Source of the DNA: Emcibacteraceae bacterium
GTDB taxonomy: Bacteria; Pseudomonadota; Alphaproteobacteria; Sphingomonadales; Emcibacteraceae
NCBI GenBank assembly: GCA_021774795.1
Contig: JAJFIR010000024.1
Span: forward strand, 1 to 33,173
Direction of reading: 5' to 3'
Length of the DNA: 33,173 nt
Program-made: the position numbers and the translations under genes
Notes under the pieces: model-generated
Seen by the model: only the letters and a program-made list of their open reading frames with translations
Databases searched by the model: none
Told to the model about the DNA's origin: nothing
Shown here: piece by piece, positions 24,951 to 33,173 of the stretch
Layout: every line of letters starts with the position of its first letter
Numbering within the stretch: position 1 is the stretch's first letter

Positions 24951-25313
24951 CTAAAAATCCAGACCAGCTTCGCGAGCGGCATCTGCAAGTGCTTTGACAC
25001 GGCCGTGGTATAAAAATCCACCACGATCAAAAACAACTTGTTTAACACCAGCACTCTTAGCGCGGTCTGCTATCAATTTACCAACAGCCGCAGCTGCCTC
25101 TGAATTACTACCCACTTTAAGGCCTTTACGTAAACCTTCGTCAAGTGTTGAAGCAGCGGCAACTGTAACGCTATTTTGATCATCAATAACCTGAGCATAA
25201 ATATGCTGGTTTGTACGATGAATTGAAAGACGTGCACGGTCACCTGCAATTTTACGGAGACCTGTGCGTACGCGATTACGCCGCCGTTCAAATAATTTTT
25301 TACTATTAGGCAT
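24951..25313 (-). CDS. rplR: 50S ribosomal protein L18
   Basis: A 120-residue L18, a 5S rRNA-binding protein of the central protuberance. [56 protein letters not shown] and [16 protein letters not shown] are diagnostic. It is 9 bp after rplF and 10 bp before rpsE. Confidence 0.98.
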   Translation of the reverse strand: MPNSKKLFERRRNRVRTGLRKIAGDRARLSIHRTNQHIYAQVIDDQNSVTVAAASTLDEGLRKGLKVGSNSEAAAAVGKLIADRAKSAGVKQVVFDRGGFLYHGRVKALADAAREAGLDF

Positions 25314-25322
25314 ATCGACCTC

Positions 25323-25856
25323 CTATTTCTTCTTGCCTTCTTTGCGGAAAACATATTCGCCTTCGTATTTAACACCCTTGCCTTTATAAGGCTCCGGTTT
25401 TCTATAAGAGCGAATTTCTGCCGCAACTTGGCCAACTTTTTGTTTATCAATACCGGAAATGACGATGGTGGTCTGATTAGGACACTTCACTTCAACTCCG
25501 GCGGCTACTTCATAAAGAATATCATGGGAAAAACCTAACTGTAGGTTTACATTCTTCCCATGCATTTGTGCACGGTAACCGACTCCGTTTAACTCAAGAG
25601 TTTTTGTAAACCCTTCTGTTACACCGACAACCAGATTACTCGCAAGCGTACGCTGCATCCCCCACATAGAACGGGCACGTTTACTGTCACCACGCGGTGA
25701 AACTGTTATTTCACCATTCTCGAGCTTAACATCTACTTCGTTGACGAACGACATATCAAGAGAACCTTTAGGACCCTTTATCGTTAGAACGCGGTCATTA
25801 AGGTTCGCATCAACTCCAGCAGGAATTTGCACAGTTTGTTTACCAATACGAGACAT
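25323..25856 (-). CDS. rplF: 50S ribosomal protein L6
   Basis: A 177-residue L6 with two similar domains. [14 protein letters not shown] starts the first; [16 protein letters not shown] and the C-terminal signature [17 protein letters not shown] with a basic tail mark the second. It binds near the sarcin-ricin loop and the factor-binding site. Gaps are 9 bp on both sides (rpsH, rplR). Confidence 0.98.
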   Translation of the reverse strand: MSRIGKQTVQIPAGVDANLNDRVLTIKGPKGSLDMSFVNEVDVKLENGEITVSPRGDSKRARSMWGMQRTLASNLVVGVTEGFTKTLELNGVGYRAQMHGKNVNLQLGFSHDILYEVAAGVEVKCPNQTTIVISGIDKQKVGQVAAEIRSYRKPEPYKGKGVKYEGEYVFRKEGKKK

Positions 25857-25865
25857 AATAGACTC

Positions 25866-26264
25866 CTAAAATACTGTACAGATGACTTCGCCACCAACGT
25901 TTTCAGCTCTCGCTTCTGCGTCGGAAAGTACACCTTTTGGGGTTGATACAATTGAAATACCAAGTCCATTACGCACACGCGGTAAATCACCAACGGATGA
26001 ATAGACACGACGACCAGGTTTTGAAATACGCTTAATTTCGCGGATCACAGGATCGCCTTCATAATATTTCAGCTCAATGTTGACTTCCGGTTTACCAGTT
26101 TCTTTTTCTTCTCTGACGTAACCACGGATATAACCTTCACGCTCTAATACATCGAGAACTCTCTGACGCAACTTAGAAGCAGGCGAATTTACAGCTTTTT
26201 TGTTAGCACGTTGTCCGTTACGGATACGCGTAATCATATCTGCTAGAGGATCACTCATAGACAT
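25866..26264 (-). CDS. rpsH: 30S ribosomal protein S8
   Basis: A 132-residue S8, which binds helix 21 of 16S rRNA and in E. coli also represses the spc operon through its m[42 protein letters not shown] and [20 protein letters not shown] are conserved, with a GGEVICTVF end. The start could be the second ATG (MSDPLAD) two codons in. I cannot see a convincing S8-binding mimic in the surrounding mRNA by eye. Confidence 0.97.
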   Translation of the reverse strand: MSMSDPLADMITRIRNGQRANKKAVNSPASKLRQRVLDVLEREGYIRGYVREEKETGKPEVNIELKYYEGDPVIREIKRISKPGRRVYSSVGDLPRVRNGLGISIVSTPKGVLSDAEARAENVGGEVICTVF

Positions 26265-26277
26265 TTTATCTGTCCTC

Positions 26278-26583
26278 CTACCAGCTCGACTTCACTACAC
26301 CGGGAACATAACCATGAGAGGCTAGCTGGCGTAGTGATACACGAGACATTTTAAATTTACGGTAATAACCGCGTGGACGACCTGTTACCTGACAGCGATT
26401 GCGAATACGAACTTTCGCACTATTTCTTGGTAACTTCGCAAGTTTTAAGCGTGCCGCAAACTGCTCATCAAATGACAAGTTTGGGTCTTTTGCCGCTTCT
26501 TTCAAAGCAGCGCGTTTTTCGGCATATTTTGCAACCAAACGCTCACGCTTCAAATTCTTATTTATTGCACTTACTTTAGCCAT
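26278..26583 (-). CDS. rpsN: 30S ribosomal protein S14
   Basis: A 101-residue S14 of the long, zinc-free type; only one Cys ([10 protein letters not shown]) is present where the short type has four. [28 protein letters not shown] and [11 protein letters not shown] at the end are diagnostic. Its ATG shares one base with the rplE stop (TAATG), so it is translationally coupled. Confidence 0.98.
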   Translation of the reverse strand: MAKVSAINKNLKRERLVAKYAEKRAALKEAAKDPNLSFDEQFAARLKLAKLPRNSAKVRIRNRCQVTGRPRGYYRKFKMSRVSLRQLASHGYVPGVVKSSW

Positions 26584-27149
26584 TATTTATCTCCCGCCGT
26601 TTTAGATGCGAACGGCATTTGGAAACCGGAAAGAAGCGAATGAGCCTCTTTATCATTTTTCGCTGTTGTACAGATAATGACGTCCATTCCACGAATATCA
26701 TCTACGTCATCATAGTTGATTTCGGTAAACACCAACTGTTCTTTAAGACCAAGTGCATAGTTACCACGACCATCAAAGCTTTTATCGCTTACACCGCGGA
26801 AGTCACGAACACGTGGCAATGCAACTTGGATAAGTCTATCCAGAAATTCATACATTTTTGTGCCGCGCAAGGTCACTTTACATCCAAGCGGCATATCTTC
26901 GCGAACCTTAAAACCGGCGATCGATTTTTTAGCACGTGTCGTTACAGGAGCCTGGCCGGCAATCCTGGTCATTTCAGCTACAGCTTTTTTAACTTTTTTG
27001 CTGTCACTTACGGCACCACCGACACCCATATTCAAAACTATTTTTTCAAGTTTCGGGATTTCCATCACATTCTGATAAGAATATTCTTGTTGCAATTGAC
27101 CACGAATTTCTTTTTCGTAGGCATCGCGAAGACGAGGAGAATAAGCCAT
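26583..27149 (-). CDS. rplE: 50S ribosomal protein L5
   Basis: A 188-residue L5, a 5S rRNA-binding protein of the central protuberance. [37 protein letters not shown] and [17 protein letters not shown] are conserved. It is joined to both neighbours by TAATG one-base overlaps (rplX before, rpsN after). The C-terminus ([18 protein letters not shown]) is slightly longer than in E. coli. Confidence 0.98.
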   Translation of the reverse strand: MAYSPRLRDAYEKEIRGQLQQEYSYQNVMEIPKLEKIVLNMGVGGAVSDSKKVKKAVAEMTRIAGQAPVTTRAKKSIAGFKVREDMPLGCKVTLRGTKMYEFLDRLIQVALPRVRDFRGVSDKSFDGRGNYALGLKEQLVFTEINYDDVDDIRGMDVIICTTAKNDKEAHSLLSGFQMPFASKTAGDK

Positions 27150-27469
27150 TAGATTGCCTCCCCTGATGATCTGGAAACACGGGTTTTTGATCCGTCTTTA
27201 TTCATTTTATAACCAACTTTAGTCGCTTTTCCTGTTTTTGGATCTTTAAGAGCCAAATTAGAAATATGAATTGATGCTTCCTTAGTGATAATACCACCTT
27301 CAGATGTCTGTGTCTGTTTCGTATGGCGCTTCACAAGGTTTATACCTTGGACAACGGCACGTTCTTTGGAAACCAGCATTTCAGTGATTTCACCAGACTT
27401 ACCTTTGTCTTTTCCTGTTAAAACAATAACCTCGTCACCCTTGCGGATTTTATACTTAGTGCTAGACAT
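27149..27469 (-). CDS. rplX: 50S ribosomal protein L24
   Basis: A 106-residue L24, an early-assembly protein with a KOW motif: [22 protein letters not shown] at residues 7-28. [10 protein letters not shown] and the tail [10 protein letters not shown] follow. One-base TAATG overlaps join it to rplN and rplE. Confidence 0.98.
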   Translation of the reverse strand: MSSTKYKIRKGDEVIVLTGKDKGKSGEITEMLVSKERAVVQGINLVKRHTKQTQTSEGGIITKEASIHISNLALKDPKTGKATKVGYKMNKDGSKTRVSRSSGEAI

Positions 27470-27837
27470 TAGAGCACCTCCGGAGCGAGAGAAATAATTT
27501 TCATGTGGTTAGCTGCTCGTAACTCACGTACTACAGGGCCAAAGATACGTGTACCAATAGGCTCGTTTTGTTTACTGATCAAAACGGCTGCATTGCTATC
27601 AAAACGGATTGTTGTTCCGTCTATACGTTGTACATCTTTCTTAGTGCGTACGATTACTGCACGATGCACCTCTCCCTTTTTGACTCGCCCGCGTGGAATT
27701 GCTTCCTTTACGCTTACGACTATTACGTCACCTACACCGGCTACTTTCCGTTTGGAACCGCCGAGCACCTTGATGCACTGCACGCGACGAGCGCCTGAGT
27801 TATCGGCAACGTCAAGGTTGGTTTGCATTTGAATCAT
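27469..27837 (-). CDS. rplN: 50S ribosomal protein L14
   Basis: A 122-residue L14, which lies at the subunit interface. [47 protein letters not shown] and GPVVRELR are diagnostic. It starts 39 bp after rpsQ, the largest gap within this part of the cluster, and overlaps rplX by one base. Confidence 0.98.
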   Translation of the reverse strand: MIQMQTNLDVADNSGARRVQCIKVLGGSKRKVAGVGDVIVVSVKEAIPRGRVKKGEVHRAVIVRTKKDVQRIDGTTIRFDSNAAVLISKQNEPIGTRIFGPVVRELRAANHMKIISLAPEVL

Positions 27838-27876
27838 AGGTCATTCCTATTTAGTTTAACTTAGCGAAAATACTAA

Positions 27877-28113
27877 TTACTTAGCATCCTCAATTACTGT
27901 CCAAGATTTGTTTTTAGAGATGGGACGACATTCCTCGATACGAACAACATCACCAACTTTAAAGTTATTATTTTCGTCGTGTGCGCGGTACTTCTTAGAA
28001 CGACGCACAACTTTCTTCACCATTGGATGCATAAAACGTCGCTCAACAAGAACGGTGACCGTCTTATCATTAGCGTCGCTTACGACTGCACCTTGTAGAA
28101 TACGTTTAGGCAT
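27877..28113 (-). CDS. rpsQ: 30S ribosomal protein S17
   Basis: A 78-residue S17, an OB-fold 16S rRNA-binding protein. [43 protein letters not shown]-type sequence and [18 protein letters not shown] are conserved. It is 5 bp after rpmC. Confidence 0.98.
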   Translation of the reverse strand: MPKRILQGAVVSDANDKTVTVLVERRFMHPMVKKVVRRSKKYRAHDENNNFKVGDVVRIEECRPISKNKSWTVIEDAK

Positions 28114-28118
28114 ATCAA

Positions 28119-28334
28119 TTAACCCTTATCTTTTGACGCTGCGTTTGCACGCTTTGCATTAACAATTGTCTGGATGCGGGCAATACCCCGACGTACCTGA
28201 CGAACACGAGAAGTGTTGTCGAGTTGGTTTGTCGCTTTTTGAAACCGCAAATTAAATTGCTCCTTTTTCAAATCAACGAGTTCACCTTGTAACTCTTCAA
28301 TTGACTTTCCATTAAGTTCAGATGCTTTGTTCAT
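28119..28334 (-). CDS. rpmC: 50S ribosomal protein L29
   Basis: A 71-residue L29 at the peptide exit tunnel, where trigger factor and SRP dock. [40 protein letters not shown] and [15 protein letters not shown] are typical. I use the ATG at 28332-28334, 8 bases after AGGAG; the longer frame begins with the GTG just before it, only 5 bases from AGGAG. It is 11 bp after rplP. Confidence 0.96.
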   Translation of the reverse strand: MNKASELNGKSIEELQGELVDLKKEQFNLRFQKATNQLDNTSRVRQVRRGIARIQTIVNAKRANAASKDKG

Positions 28335-28345
28335 CACGAACTCTC

Positions 28346-28762
28346 CTAATTTTCACCGAGACGCGTTACAAAACGTGTCGCGATTGGTAATTTTGCGGCG
28401 GCGCGCTCGAATGCCTCTTTAGCAAGTGCAAGCGGAACCCCATCCATTTCAAATATAATACGTCCGGGCTTCACCCGGGCTGCCCAATATTCAACAGCAC
28501 CCTTACCTTTACCCATACGTACCTCAGCGGGTTTTTTGGATACAGGCACATCCGGGAATACTCTAATCCAGACTTTACCTTGACGCTTAATATGACGTGT
28601 CATAGCACGGCGCGCAGCTTCAATTTGGCGCGCGGTGACTCTTTCCGGCTCAAGTGCTTTAAGACCACATGATCCAAAAGTCAGCGTAGTGCCTCCTTTT
28701 GCATTACCATGAATACGGCCCTTATGTGCGCGACGGAATTTAGTTCTTTTTGGCTGTAACAT
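28346..28762 (-). CDS. rplP: 50S ribosomal protein L16
   Basis: A 138-residue L16 near the A site and peptidyl transferase centre. [57 protein letters not shown] and [20 protein letters not shown] are diagnostic. It is 5 bp after rpsC. Confidence 0.98.
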   Translation of the reverse strand: MLQPKRTKFRRAHKGRIHGNAKGGTTLTFGSCGLKALEPERVTARQIEAARRAMTRHIKRQGKVWIRVFPDVPVSKKPAEVRMGKGKGAVEYWAARVKPGRIIFEMDGVPLALAKEAFERAAAKLPIATRFVTRLGEN

Positions 28763-28767
28763 ATCCC

Positions 28768-29499
28768 TTATCCTGCATTCCGAAAGTTTCTTTGGTTGCG
28801 ATTGCCGCCACCACCAGTCGCTTTTTGCTGATCATTAATGCGCTTGTCACGGGCCATTGGATCATGTTCCATAATTTCACCTTTAAAGATCCACACTTTA
28901 ATGCCAATTACGCCGTATGCTGTATGCGCTTTGCTTTCCGCATAATCGATATCCGAACGAAGTGTATGAAGCGGAACGCGACCTTCGCGGTACCATTCAG
29001 TACGTGCGATCTCCGCGCCACCAAGACGACCGGCGGAATTGATACGAATACCAAGCGCACCAAGACGCATAGCATTTTGCATTACGCGCTTCATCGCGCG
29101 GCGGAAAGCGATCCGGCGCTCAAGCTGTTGTGCCACGTTGTCCGCAACTAATTGTGCATCAATCTCAGGCTTGCGAATTTCAACAATATTAAGGCTCACA
29201 TCACCGGCAGAAGGGGCCATTTGCGCGATCTTCTGACGCAATTTATCAATATCTGCACCTTTTTTACCGATAATTACACCGGGTCTTGCTGAATAAATTG
29301 TCACACGCGCCTTTTTAGAAGGACGTTCAATTACAACTCTGCTTACCGCTGCTGATTTCAATGTTTTTAGCAGATACTCACGAATTTTGAGATCCTCATG
29401 TAACATCGTGCCATAATTATCACCTTCAGCGTACCAGCGACTATCCCAAGTGCGGTTGATGCCAAGACGGAACCCAATTGGATTAACTTTTTGACCCAT
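28768..29499 (-). CDS. rpsC: 30S ribosomal protein S3
   Basis: A 243-residue S3, part of the mRNA entry helicase. [20 protein letters not shown] opens it. The KH domain has [20 protein letters not shown], and [20 protein letters not shown] and [13 protein letters not shown] mark the C-terminal domain. The tail ends in Gly/Asn/Arg-rich sequence, longer than in E. coli. It overlaps rplV by one base (TAATG). Confidence 0.98.
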   Translation of the reverse strand: MGQKVNPIGFRLGINRTWDSRWYAEGDNYGTMLHEDLKIREYLLKTLKSAAVSRVVIERPSKKARVTIYSARPGVIIGKKGADIDKLRQKIAQMAPSAGDVSLNIVEIRKPEIDAQLVADNVAQQLERRIAFRRAMKRVMQNAMRLGALGIRINSAGRLGGAEIARTEWYREGRVPLHTLRSDIDYAESKAHTAYGVIGIKVWIFKGEIMEHDPMARDKRINDQQKATGGGGNRNQRNFRNAG

Positions 29500-29882
29500 T
29501 ATTCGCTCTCCTCTTCTACTTCGCGCACAACAATTCGCATACGGCTAAACGGTTTTAAGATTTTCGCACCACGCCCACGTGCGCGAGCACGGAAACGTTT
29601 CATGACAAGTGCTTTACCAACACTTGCTTCTGCGACAACCAAACTATCAACATCAAGCCCATGATTATTTTCAGCATTGGCAATGGCACTTTCCAGAAGC
29701 TTCTTAACATCTTCTGAAATGCGTTTTTTAGAGAAAGTAAGATTAGCCAAAGCCTTTTCCACCTTCATCCCACGAATAAGACCCGCCACCAAATTCAGTT
29801 TTTGGGGGCTAATACGAACCATATGCAAAACTGCATTTGCTTCATTGTCGGCCAAGCGACGTGGAGCTGATTTCTTACCCAC
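29499..29882 (-). CDS. rplV: 50S ribosomal protein L22
   Basis: A 127-residue L22, whose extended loop lines the exit tunnel. [59 protein letters not shown] and [20 protein letters not shown] are conserved. It starts with GTG (29880-29882), which shares one base with the rpsS stop (TAGTG). The C-terminal REVEEESE is an acidic extension. Confidence 0.98.
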   Translation of the reverse strand: MGKKSAPRRLADNEANAVLHMVRISPQKLNLVAGLIRGMKVEKALANLTFSKKRISEDVKKLLESAIANAENNHGLDVDSLVVAEASVGKALVMKRFRARARGRGAKILKPFSRMRIVVREVEEESE

Positions 29883-30160
29883 TATCTCTTCCTCGCTTTT
29901 TTATCAGCACCATGCCCGTAATAAGTACGAGTGGGCGCAAATTCACCAAGTTTATGGCCAACCATCTCATCCGTTACATAAACAGGAATGAATTTATGAC
30001 CATTGTGTACATTAAATGTCTGACCGACAAACTGTGGCAAGACCGTAGAACGACGTGACCATGTTTTAATCGGCGACGATTTGCCTGATTCTGTCATTGC
30101 TTCAGATTTCTTCAGCAAATGCATATCGACAAAAGGACCTTTCCAAACGGAACGTGACAT
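29882..30160 (-). CDS. rpsS: 30S ribosomal protein S19
   Basis: A 92-residue S19 in the head of the small subunit. [56 protein letters not shown] and [18 protein letters not shown] are diagnostic. It is 11 bp after rplB. Confidence 0.98.
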   Translation of the reverse strand: MSRSVWKGPFVDMHLLKKSEAMTESGKSSPIKTWSRRSTVLPQFVGQTFNVHNGHKFIPVYVTDEMVGHKLGEFAPTRTYYGHGADKKARKR

Positions 30161-30171
30161 ATTTCTTGCTC

Positions 30172-31005
30172 CTACTTCTTACGTTCGTGACGTGACCGAA
30201 GAATATAACGGTCAGTCGATTTATTGCTGCGGGTACGTTTGCCTTTAGTAGGTTTGCCCCATGGCGTTACTGGATGACGGCCACCAGAAGTACGGCCTTC
30301 ACCACCACCATGCGGATGGTCTACCGGGTTCATAGCAACACCACGAACAGATGGACGTCTACCAAGCCAGCGACTACGGCCAGCCTTAGCAAGTTTTTGG
30401 TTTTGATTATCCGGATTTGATACGGCACCGATGGTAGCCATACAATCAGAACGAATATAACGCTGCTCACCAGACGCCATTCGAAGCAGAACATAACCAC
30501 GGTCACGACCGGTCACCTGCACATACCCACCTGCAGCGCGGGCAATTTGACCGCCCTTACCGGGTTTCATTTCAACATTGTGAACGATTGAACCAACAGG
30601 AACACTATATAGCGGCATAGCATTACCTGGTTTCACGTCAACTTTCTCACCGGCGATCACTTTATCACCTTCGCTAACACGCTGAGGTGCAAGAATATAA
30701 TTCTTTTCACCGTCAGCATACTCAATAAGCGCGATAAATGCAGAACGGTTCGGATCATATTCAAGACGCAAAATCGTCGCTTCCATATCCCATTTACGAC
30801 GTTTAAAGTCGATCATACGATATAAACGTTTATGTCCGCCACCACGGTGGCGCATTGTAATACGTCCTTGGTTGTTACGACCACCTTTACTGTGCTTACC
30901 TTCGGTTAGGGCTTTTACTGGTTTTCCCTTCCAAAGTTCTGAACGATCAACCGTTACAAGTGAACGCAAGCTTGGTGTAGTTGGATTATAAGTTTTTAAG
31001 GCCAT
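30172..31005 (-). CDS. rplB: 50S ribosomal protein L2
   Basis: A 277-residue L2, essential for subunit joining and peptidyl transfer. [60 protein letters not shown] and the active-site-proximal [20 protein letters not shown] are all present. I use the ATG at 31003-31005; the longer frame adds 24 residues read from within rplW. The gap to rplW is 4 bp. Confidence 0.98.
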   Translation of the reverse strand: MALKTYNPTTPSLRSLVTVDRSELWKGKPVKALTEGKHSKGGRNNQGRITMRHRGGGHKRLYRMIDFKRRKWDMEATILRLEYDPNRSAFIALIEYADGEKNYILAPQRVSEGDKVIAGEKVDVKPGNAMPLYSVPVGSIVHNVEMKPGKGGQIARAAGGYVQVTGRDRGYVLLRMASGEQRYIRSDCMATIGAVSNPDNQNQKLAKAGRSRWLGRRPSVRGVAMNPVDHPHGGGEGRTSGGRHPVTPWGKPTKGKRTRSNKSTDRYILRSRHERKK

Positions 31006-31009
31006 TATT

Positions 31010-31303
31010 CTACACCCCCGTCGTAACATCGATGGAATGACCTTCGGCCAATTTAACCATCGCTTTTTTAATATCACTTCGGCGTCCCATCACGCCCTTA
31101 AAGCGTTTTGTTTTTCCGTTTTGACGGATTGTATTTACCGCATCAACTTTTACACTGAAAAGTGCCTCTACAGCAGCTTTAATCTGCGGTTTAGAAGCCG
31201 TCATCGGCACCTTGAACGTCACTACATTATTTTCAGAGAGCATCGTAGATTTCTCTGTAACAATTGGGCCAAGGATTACATCATAATGTTTGATATCGGT
31301 CAT
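31010..31303 (-). CDS. rplW: 50S ribosomal protein L23
   Basis: A 97-residue L23 at the tunnel exit, the dock for trigger factor and [63 protein letters not shown] and [20 protein letters not shown] are diagnostic. Its ATG overlaps the rplD stop (ATGA). Confidence 0.98.
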   Translation of the reverse strand: MTDIKHYDVILGPIVTEKSTMLSENNVVTFKVPMTASKPQIKAAVEALFSVKVDAVNTIRQNGKTKRFKGVMGRRSDIKKAMVKLAEGHSIDVTTGV

Positions 31304-31920
31304 TTGAACCTCTCCATCAAACTTTCAACAGCGGCTTTCGTGAGTACCAATTTTTCGCGGCGAAGAATGTCATAAACATTGGCACCCTGCGTTGGTAGCA
31401 CGTCAACATGTGGAATGTTGCTAATCGCTAACTTAAAGTTTTCATTTACCTCTGCACCATCAATAAACAATGCATTACCGAAACCTAATTTATCAAGTTT
31501 TGATATTAGACCTTTCGTCTTCGCGTCCTTAAGATTTGCATTTTCCAAAACAACTAAATTTCCGTTAGCCATTTTTGAAGAAAGTGCTGTTTTAAGTCCT
31601 AAAGCTCTAATTTTCTTTGGAAGGCCACTCGCATGTGAGCGAACAACCGGGCCAAACGCACGAGCACCACCACGAAACTGGCTAACTTTACCGGCACCGT
31701 GCCGGGCAGTACCGCCACCTTTTTGTTTACCTATACGCTTTGTCGTGCCAGTAACTTCACCGCGAGACTGAACTTTATGTGTTCCTGCACGACGCTTTGC
31801 AAGCTGCCAAACGACAACACGTTGCAAAATATCACCGCGCTCAGGAAGACCAAAGATACCGTCATCAAGATCGATATCGCCAGCCTTTTTGGCGTCAAGT
31901 GTAATAACTTGGGCTTTCAT
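31300..31920 (-). CDS. rplD: 50S ribosomal protein L4
   Basis: A 206-residue L4. Its loop reaches the exit tunnel, and in gammaproteobacteria it represses the S10 operon. [60 protein letters not shown] and [20 protein letters not shown] are conserved. I use the ATG at 31918-31920 ([14 protein letters not shown]), which gives a 4-bp gap after rplC; the longer frame adds 10 residues. It overlaps rplW by 4 bp. Confidence 0.97.
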   Translation of the reverse strand: MKAQVITLDAKKAGDIDLDDGIFGLPERGDILQRVVVWQLAKRRAGTHKVQSRGEVTGTTKRIGKQKGGGTARHGAGKVSQFRGGARAFGPVVRSHASGLPKKIRALGLKTALSSKMANGNLVVLENANLKDAKTKGLISKLDKLGFGNALFIDGAEVNENFKLAISNIPHVDVLPTQGANVYDILRREKLVLTKAAVESLMERFK

Positions 31921-31924
31921 CGGT

Positions 31925-32680
31925 CTATTCCTCATTCTCTGTTGACGCAACTTCTTCAGCCGGTACTTCTTCTGCTGGCACTTCTTGAGCCACCTCAGGA
32001 GCCGCCGCCGTTTTTACCGCACCGGGATAAGGCGCATCGGCGTGGCGTACTTTTTTAACTGCATCATTTATTAGAACCCAACCATTTTTCGCACCCGGTA
32101 CTGCACCTTTTACTAAGATAAGACCATCTTCGACATCGGTTGAGACAACTTCAAGATTTTGCTGCGTTTTACGCTCATCACCATAATGACCAGCCATTTT
32201 CTTTCCTTTGAAAACGCGGCCAGGATCTTGACATTGACCCGTTGAACCATGTGATCTATGTGAAATAGACACACCATGGGTAGCGCGCAAACCACTGAAG
32301 TTCCAACGTTTCATCGCACCAGCAAAACCCTTACCTTTTGATGTTGAAGTTACATCAACAATTTGCCCTGGAACAAAATGTTCAGCCGTAATTTCAGCAC
32401 CAAGATCGATAAAACCGTCTTCTGCAATACGAAATTCAGCAAGTTTAACTTTAGGTTCCACTTTAGCTTTAGCAAAATGACCACGCATTGGTTGCGTTGT
32501 GCGTTTTACTTTGGCTGTACCAGCACCGAGTTGAAGGGCATTATAACCATCCCTCTCAGCCGTCTTATGAGCAACAACTTGAGCGTTGTCCACATGAAGA
32601 ACCGTAACAGGCAAATGTTTTCCACCTTCGCCGAATACACGGGTCATGCCCACTTTCTTTGCAATAAGTCCTGAACGCAT
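31925..32680 (-). CDS. rplC: 50S ribosomal protein L3
   Basis: A 251-residue L3, which closes the entrance of the A-site corridor. [40 protein letters not shown] and [20 protein letters not shown] are diagnostic, including the methylated-Gln region. Two starts are close: ATG 32684-32686, coupled to the rpsJ stop as TAATG, and ATG 32678-32680. The second has AGGGG at 8 bases and the family N-terminus, so I prefer it. An acidic tail with a repeated PAEEV ([15 protein letters not shown]) extends about 25 residues past the conserved core. Confidence 0.95.
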   Translation of the reverse strand: MRSGLIAKKVGMTRVFGEGGKHLPVTVLHVDNAQVVAHKTAERDGYNALQLGAGTAKVKRTTQPMRGHFAKAKVEPKVKLAEFRIAEDGFIDLGAEITAEHFVPGQIVDVTSTSKGKGFAGAMKRWNFSGLRATHGVSISHRSHGSTGQCQDPGRVFKGKKMAGHYGDERKTQQNLEVVSTDVEDGLILVKGAVPGAKNGWVLINDAVKKVRHADAPYPGAVKTAAAPEVAQEVPAEEVPAEEVASTENEE

Positions 32681-32685
32681 ATTCA

Positions 32686-33003
32686 TTACCCCTGCAACTT
32701 AATTTCGACTTCAACACCAGCAGCAAGGTCGAGCTTCATAAGCGCGTCAACTGTTTGAGGTGTTGGCTCAACAATATCAAGAAGACGCTTGTGAGTTCGT
32801 GTTTCAAATTGCTCACGAGATTTCTTATCAATATGTGGCCCCTTAAGAACCGTATATTTTTCAATCCGCGTCGGCATAGGAATAGGACCGCGTACGCTTG
32901 CACCCGTTCTCTTGGCTGTATTTGCAATTTCACCAGCTGCCTGATCAAGTATTCTATGATCAAAAGCTTTAAGGCGAATGCGAATGTTTTGTGATTCCAA
33001 CAT
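32686..33003 (-). CDS. rpsJ: 30S ribosomal protein S10 / NusE
   Basis: A 105-residue S10, which doubles as the antitermination factor NusE and links NusB and NusG to the ribosome. [60 protein letters not shown] and [20 protein letters not shown] are conserved. It lies 45 bp after tuf. No good Shine-Dalgarno precedes the ATG; instead an 8-bp hairpin with a GAAA loop sits 9 bases upstream. Confidence 0.98.
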   Translation of the reverse strand: MLESQNIRIRLKAFDHRILDQAAGEIANTAKRTGASVRGPIPMPTRIEKYTVLKGPHIDKKSREQFETRTHKRLLDIVEPTPQTVDALMKLDLAAGVEVEIKLQG

Positions 33004-33012
33004 AAAAATTTA

Positions 33013-33032
33013 CGCAGACCTTTCGATCTGCG
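33013..33032 (-). promoter_or_regulatory. GNRA-loop hairpin immediately upstream of rpsJ
   Basis: On the minus strand CGCAGATC, GAAA, GGTCTGCG: an 8-bp stem (one U-G pair) capped by a GAAA tetraloop. It is followed by TAAATTTTT and then the rpsJ ATG. It could act as a partial terminator between tuf and rpsJ, as a translation control element, or as an mRNA processing site. Confidence 0.6.
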
Positions 33033-33048
33033 CTCCATCGTAACTTAA

Positions 33049-33173
33049 TTATTCAATAATTTTACCAACGACGCCGGCACCGACTGTACGACCGCCTTCA
33101 CGGATCGCAAAGCGTAGACCTTCATCCATCGCAATCGGGTTAATAAGCTCAACATTAATCGAAACATTATCAC
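33049..33173 (-). CDS. tuf: Elongation factor Tu, C-terminal end (partial)
   Basis: The last 41 codons of EF-Tu, cut by the right edge of the window: [40 protein letters not shown] and a TAA at 33049-33051. These residues belong to domain 3, which contacts tRNA and EF-Ts. Its place directly before rpsJ is the usual junction of the str and S10 operons. Confidence 0.97.
   Translation of the reverse strand, partial: DNVSINVELINPIAMDEGLRFAIREGGRTVGAGVVGKIIE

Noticed and set aside
24941-25054. Longer S5 start at 25054
   Set aside because: The extra 38 residues are read from inside rplR, are hydrophobic and unlike any S5; the ATG at 24940 has a ribosome binding site and the family N-terminus.
26619-27152. 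177-codon plus-strand ORF antisense to rplE
   Set aside because: Shadow of the L5 gene; no recognisable domains.
1-33173. CRISPR array, intact prophage or toxin-antitoxin pair
   Set aside because: No regularly spaced repeats, phage structural genes or small paired toxin-like ORFs were visible on either strand.

Overview
This window comes from an alphaproteobacterium of fairly low GC in its core genome. The ribosomal block and housekeeping genes sit near 45% GC by eye. Evidence for the assignment is the secY-adk-rpsM order, an ATP12-family F1-ATPase assembly chaperone, and a conserved-looking htrA / rarA / crcB / rluC-like / HAD phosphatase / ATP12 neighbourhood. I cannot name the genus from sequence alone.

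Left part (1 to about 6010): an accessory region joined to a tRNA gene. It opens with a broken IS30-type transposase fragment. Next comes a visibly GC-richer cluster: a divergent LysR regulator facing an AhpD-like protein, an SDR oxidoreductase, a VOC (glyoxalase-fold) protein and a small lumazine-binding/NTF2-like protein. Composition then drops abruptly at a MAPEG membrane protein. A gene-poor stretch with two strong hairpins and a 25-codon ORF follows, then an internally deleted IS3-family element. The element abuts the C-terminal stump of a large serine recombinase, and that stump's reading frame runs straight into the 3' end of tRNA-Leu(GAG). This is the usual signature of an integrated island at a tRNA gene, now decayed.

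Middle part (6088 to 19001): housekeeping genes. An orphan FliN-like protein is divergent from lipB. A minus-strand run encodes an RluA-family pseudouridine synthase, a HAD phosphatase, an ATP12 chaperone, the two propionyl/acyl-CoA carboxylase subunits and acylphosphatase. crcB precedes that run. cfa lies on the opposite strand between crcB and rarA, and its stop codon overlaps that of rarA. htrA (overlapping rarA) and class II fructose-bisphosphate aldolase follow.

Right part (19104 to the end): a complete S10-spc-alpha ribosomal supercluster, read leftward from the 3' end of tuf through rpsJ, rplC, rplD, rplW, rplB, rpsS, rplV, rpsC, rplP, rpmC, rpsQ, rplN, rplX, rplE, rpsN, rpsH, rplF, rplR, rpsE, rpmD, rplO, secY, adk, rpsM, rpsK, rpoA and rplQ. 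It closes with a textbook terminator. A consensus-like promoter lies between adk and rpsM. Hairpins lie just ahead of rpsJ and over the ribosome binding site of rpoA.

I see no CRISPR array, no intact mobile element and no clearly new multi-gene system. The most interesting material is the tRNA-Leu island junction, the LysR-flanked redox cluster, and several candidate regulatory structures.
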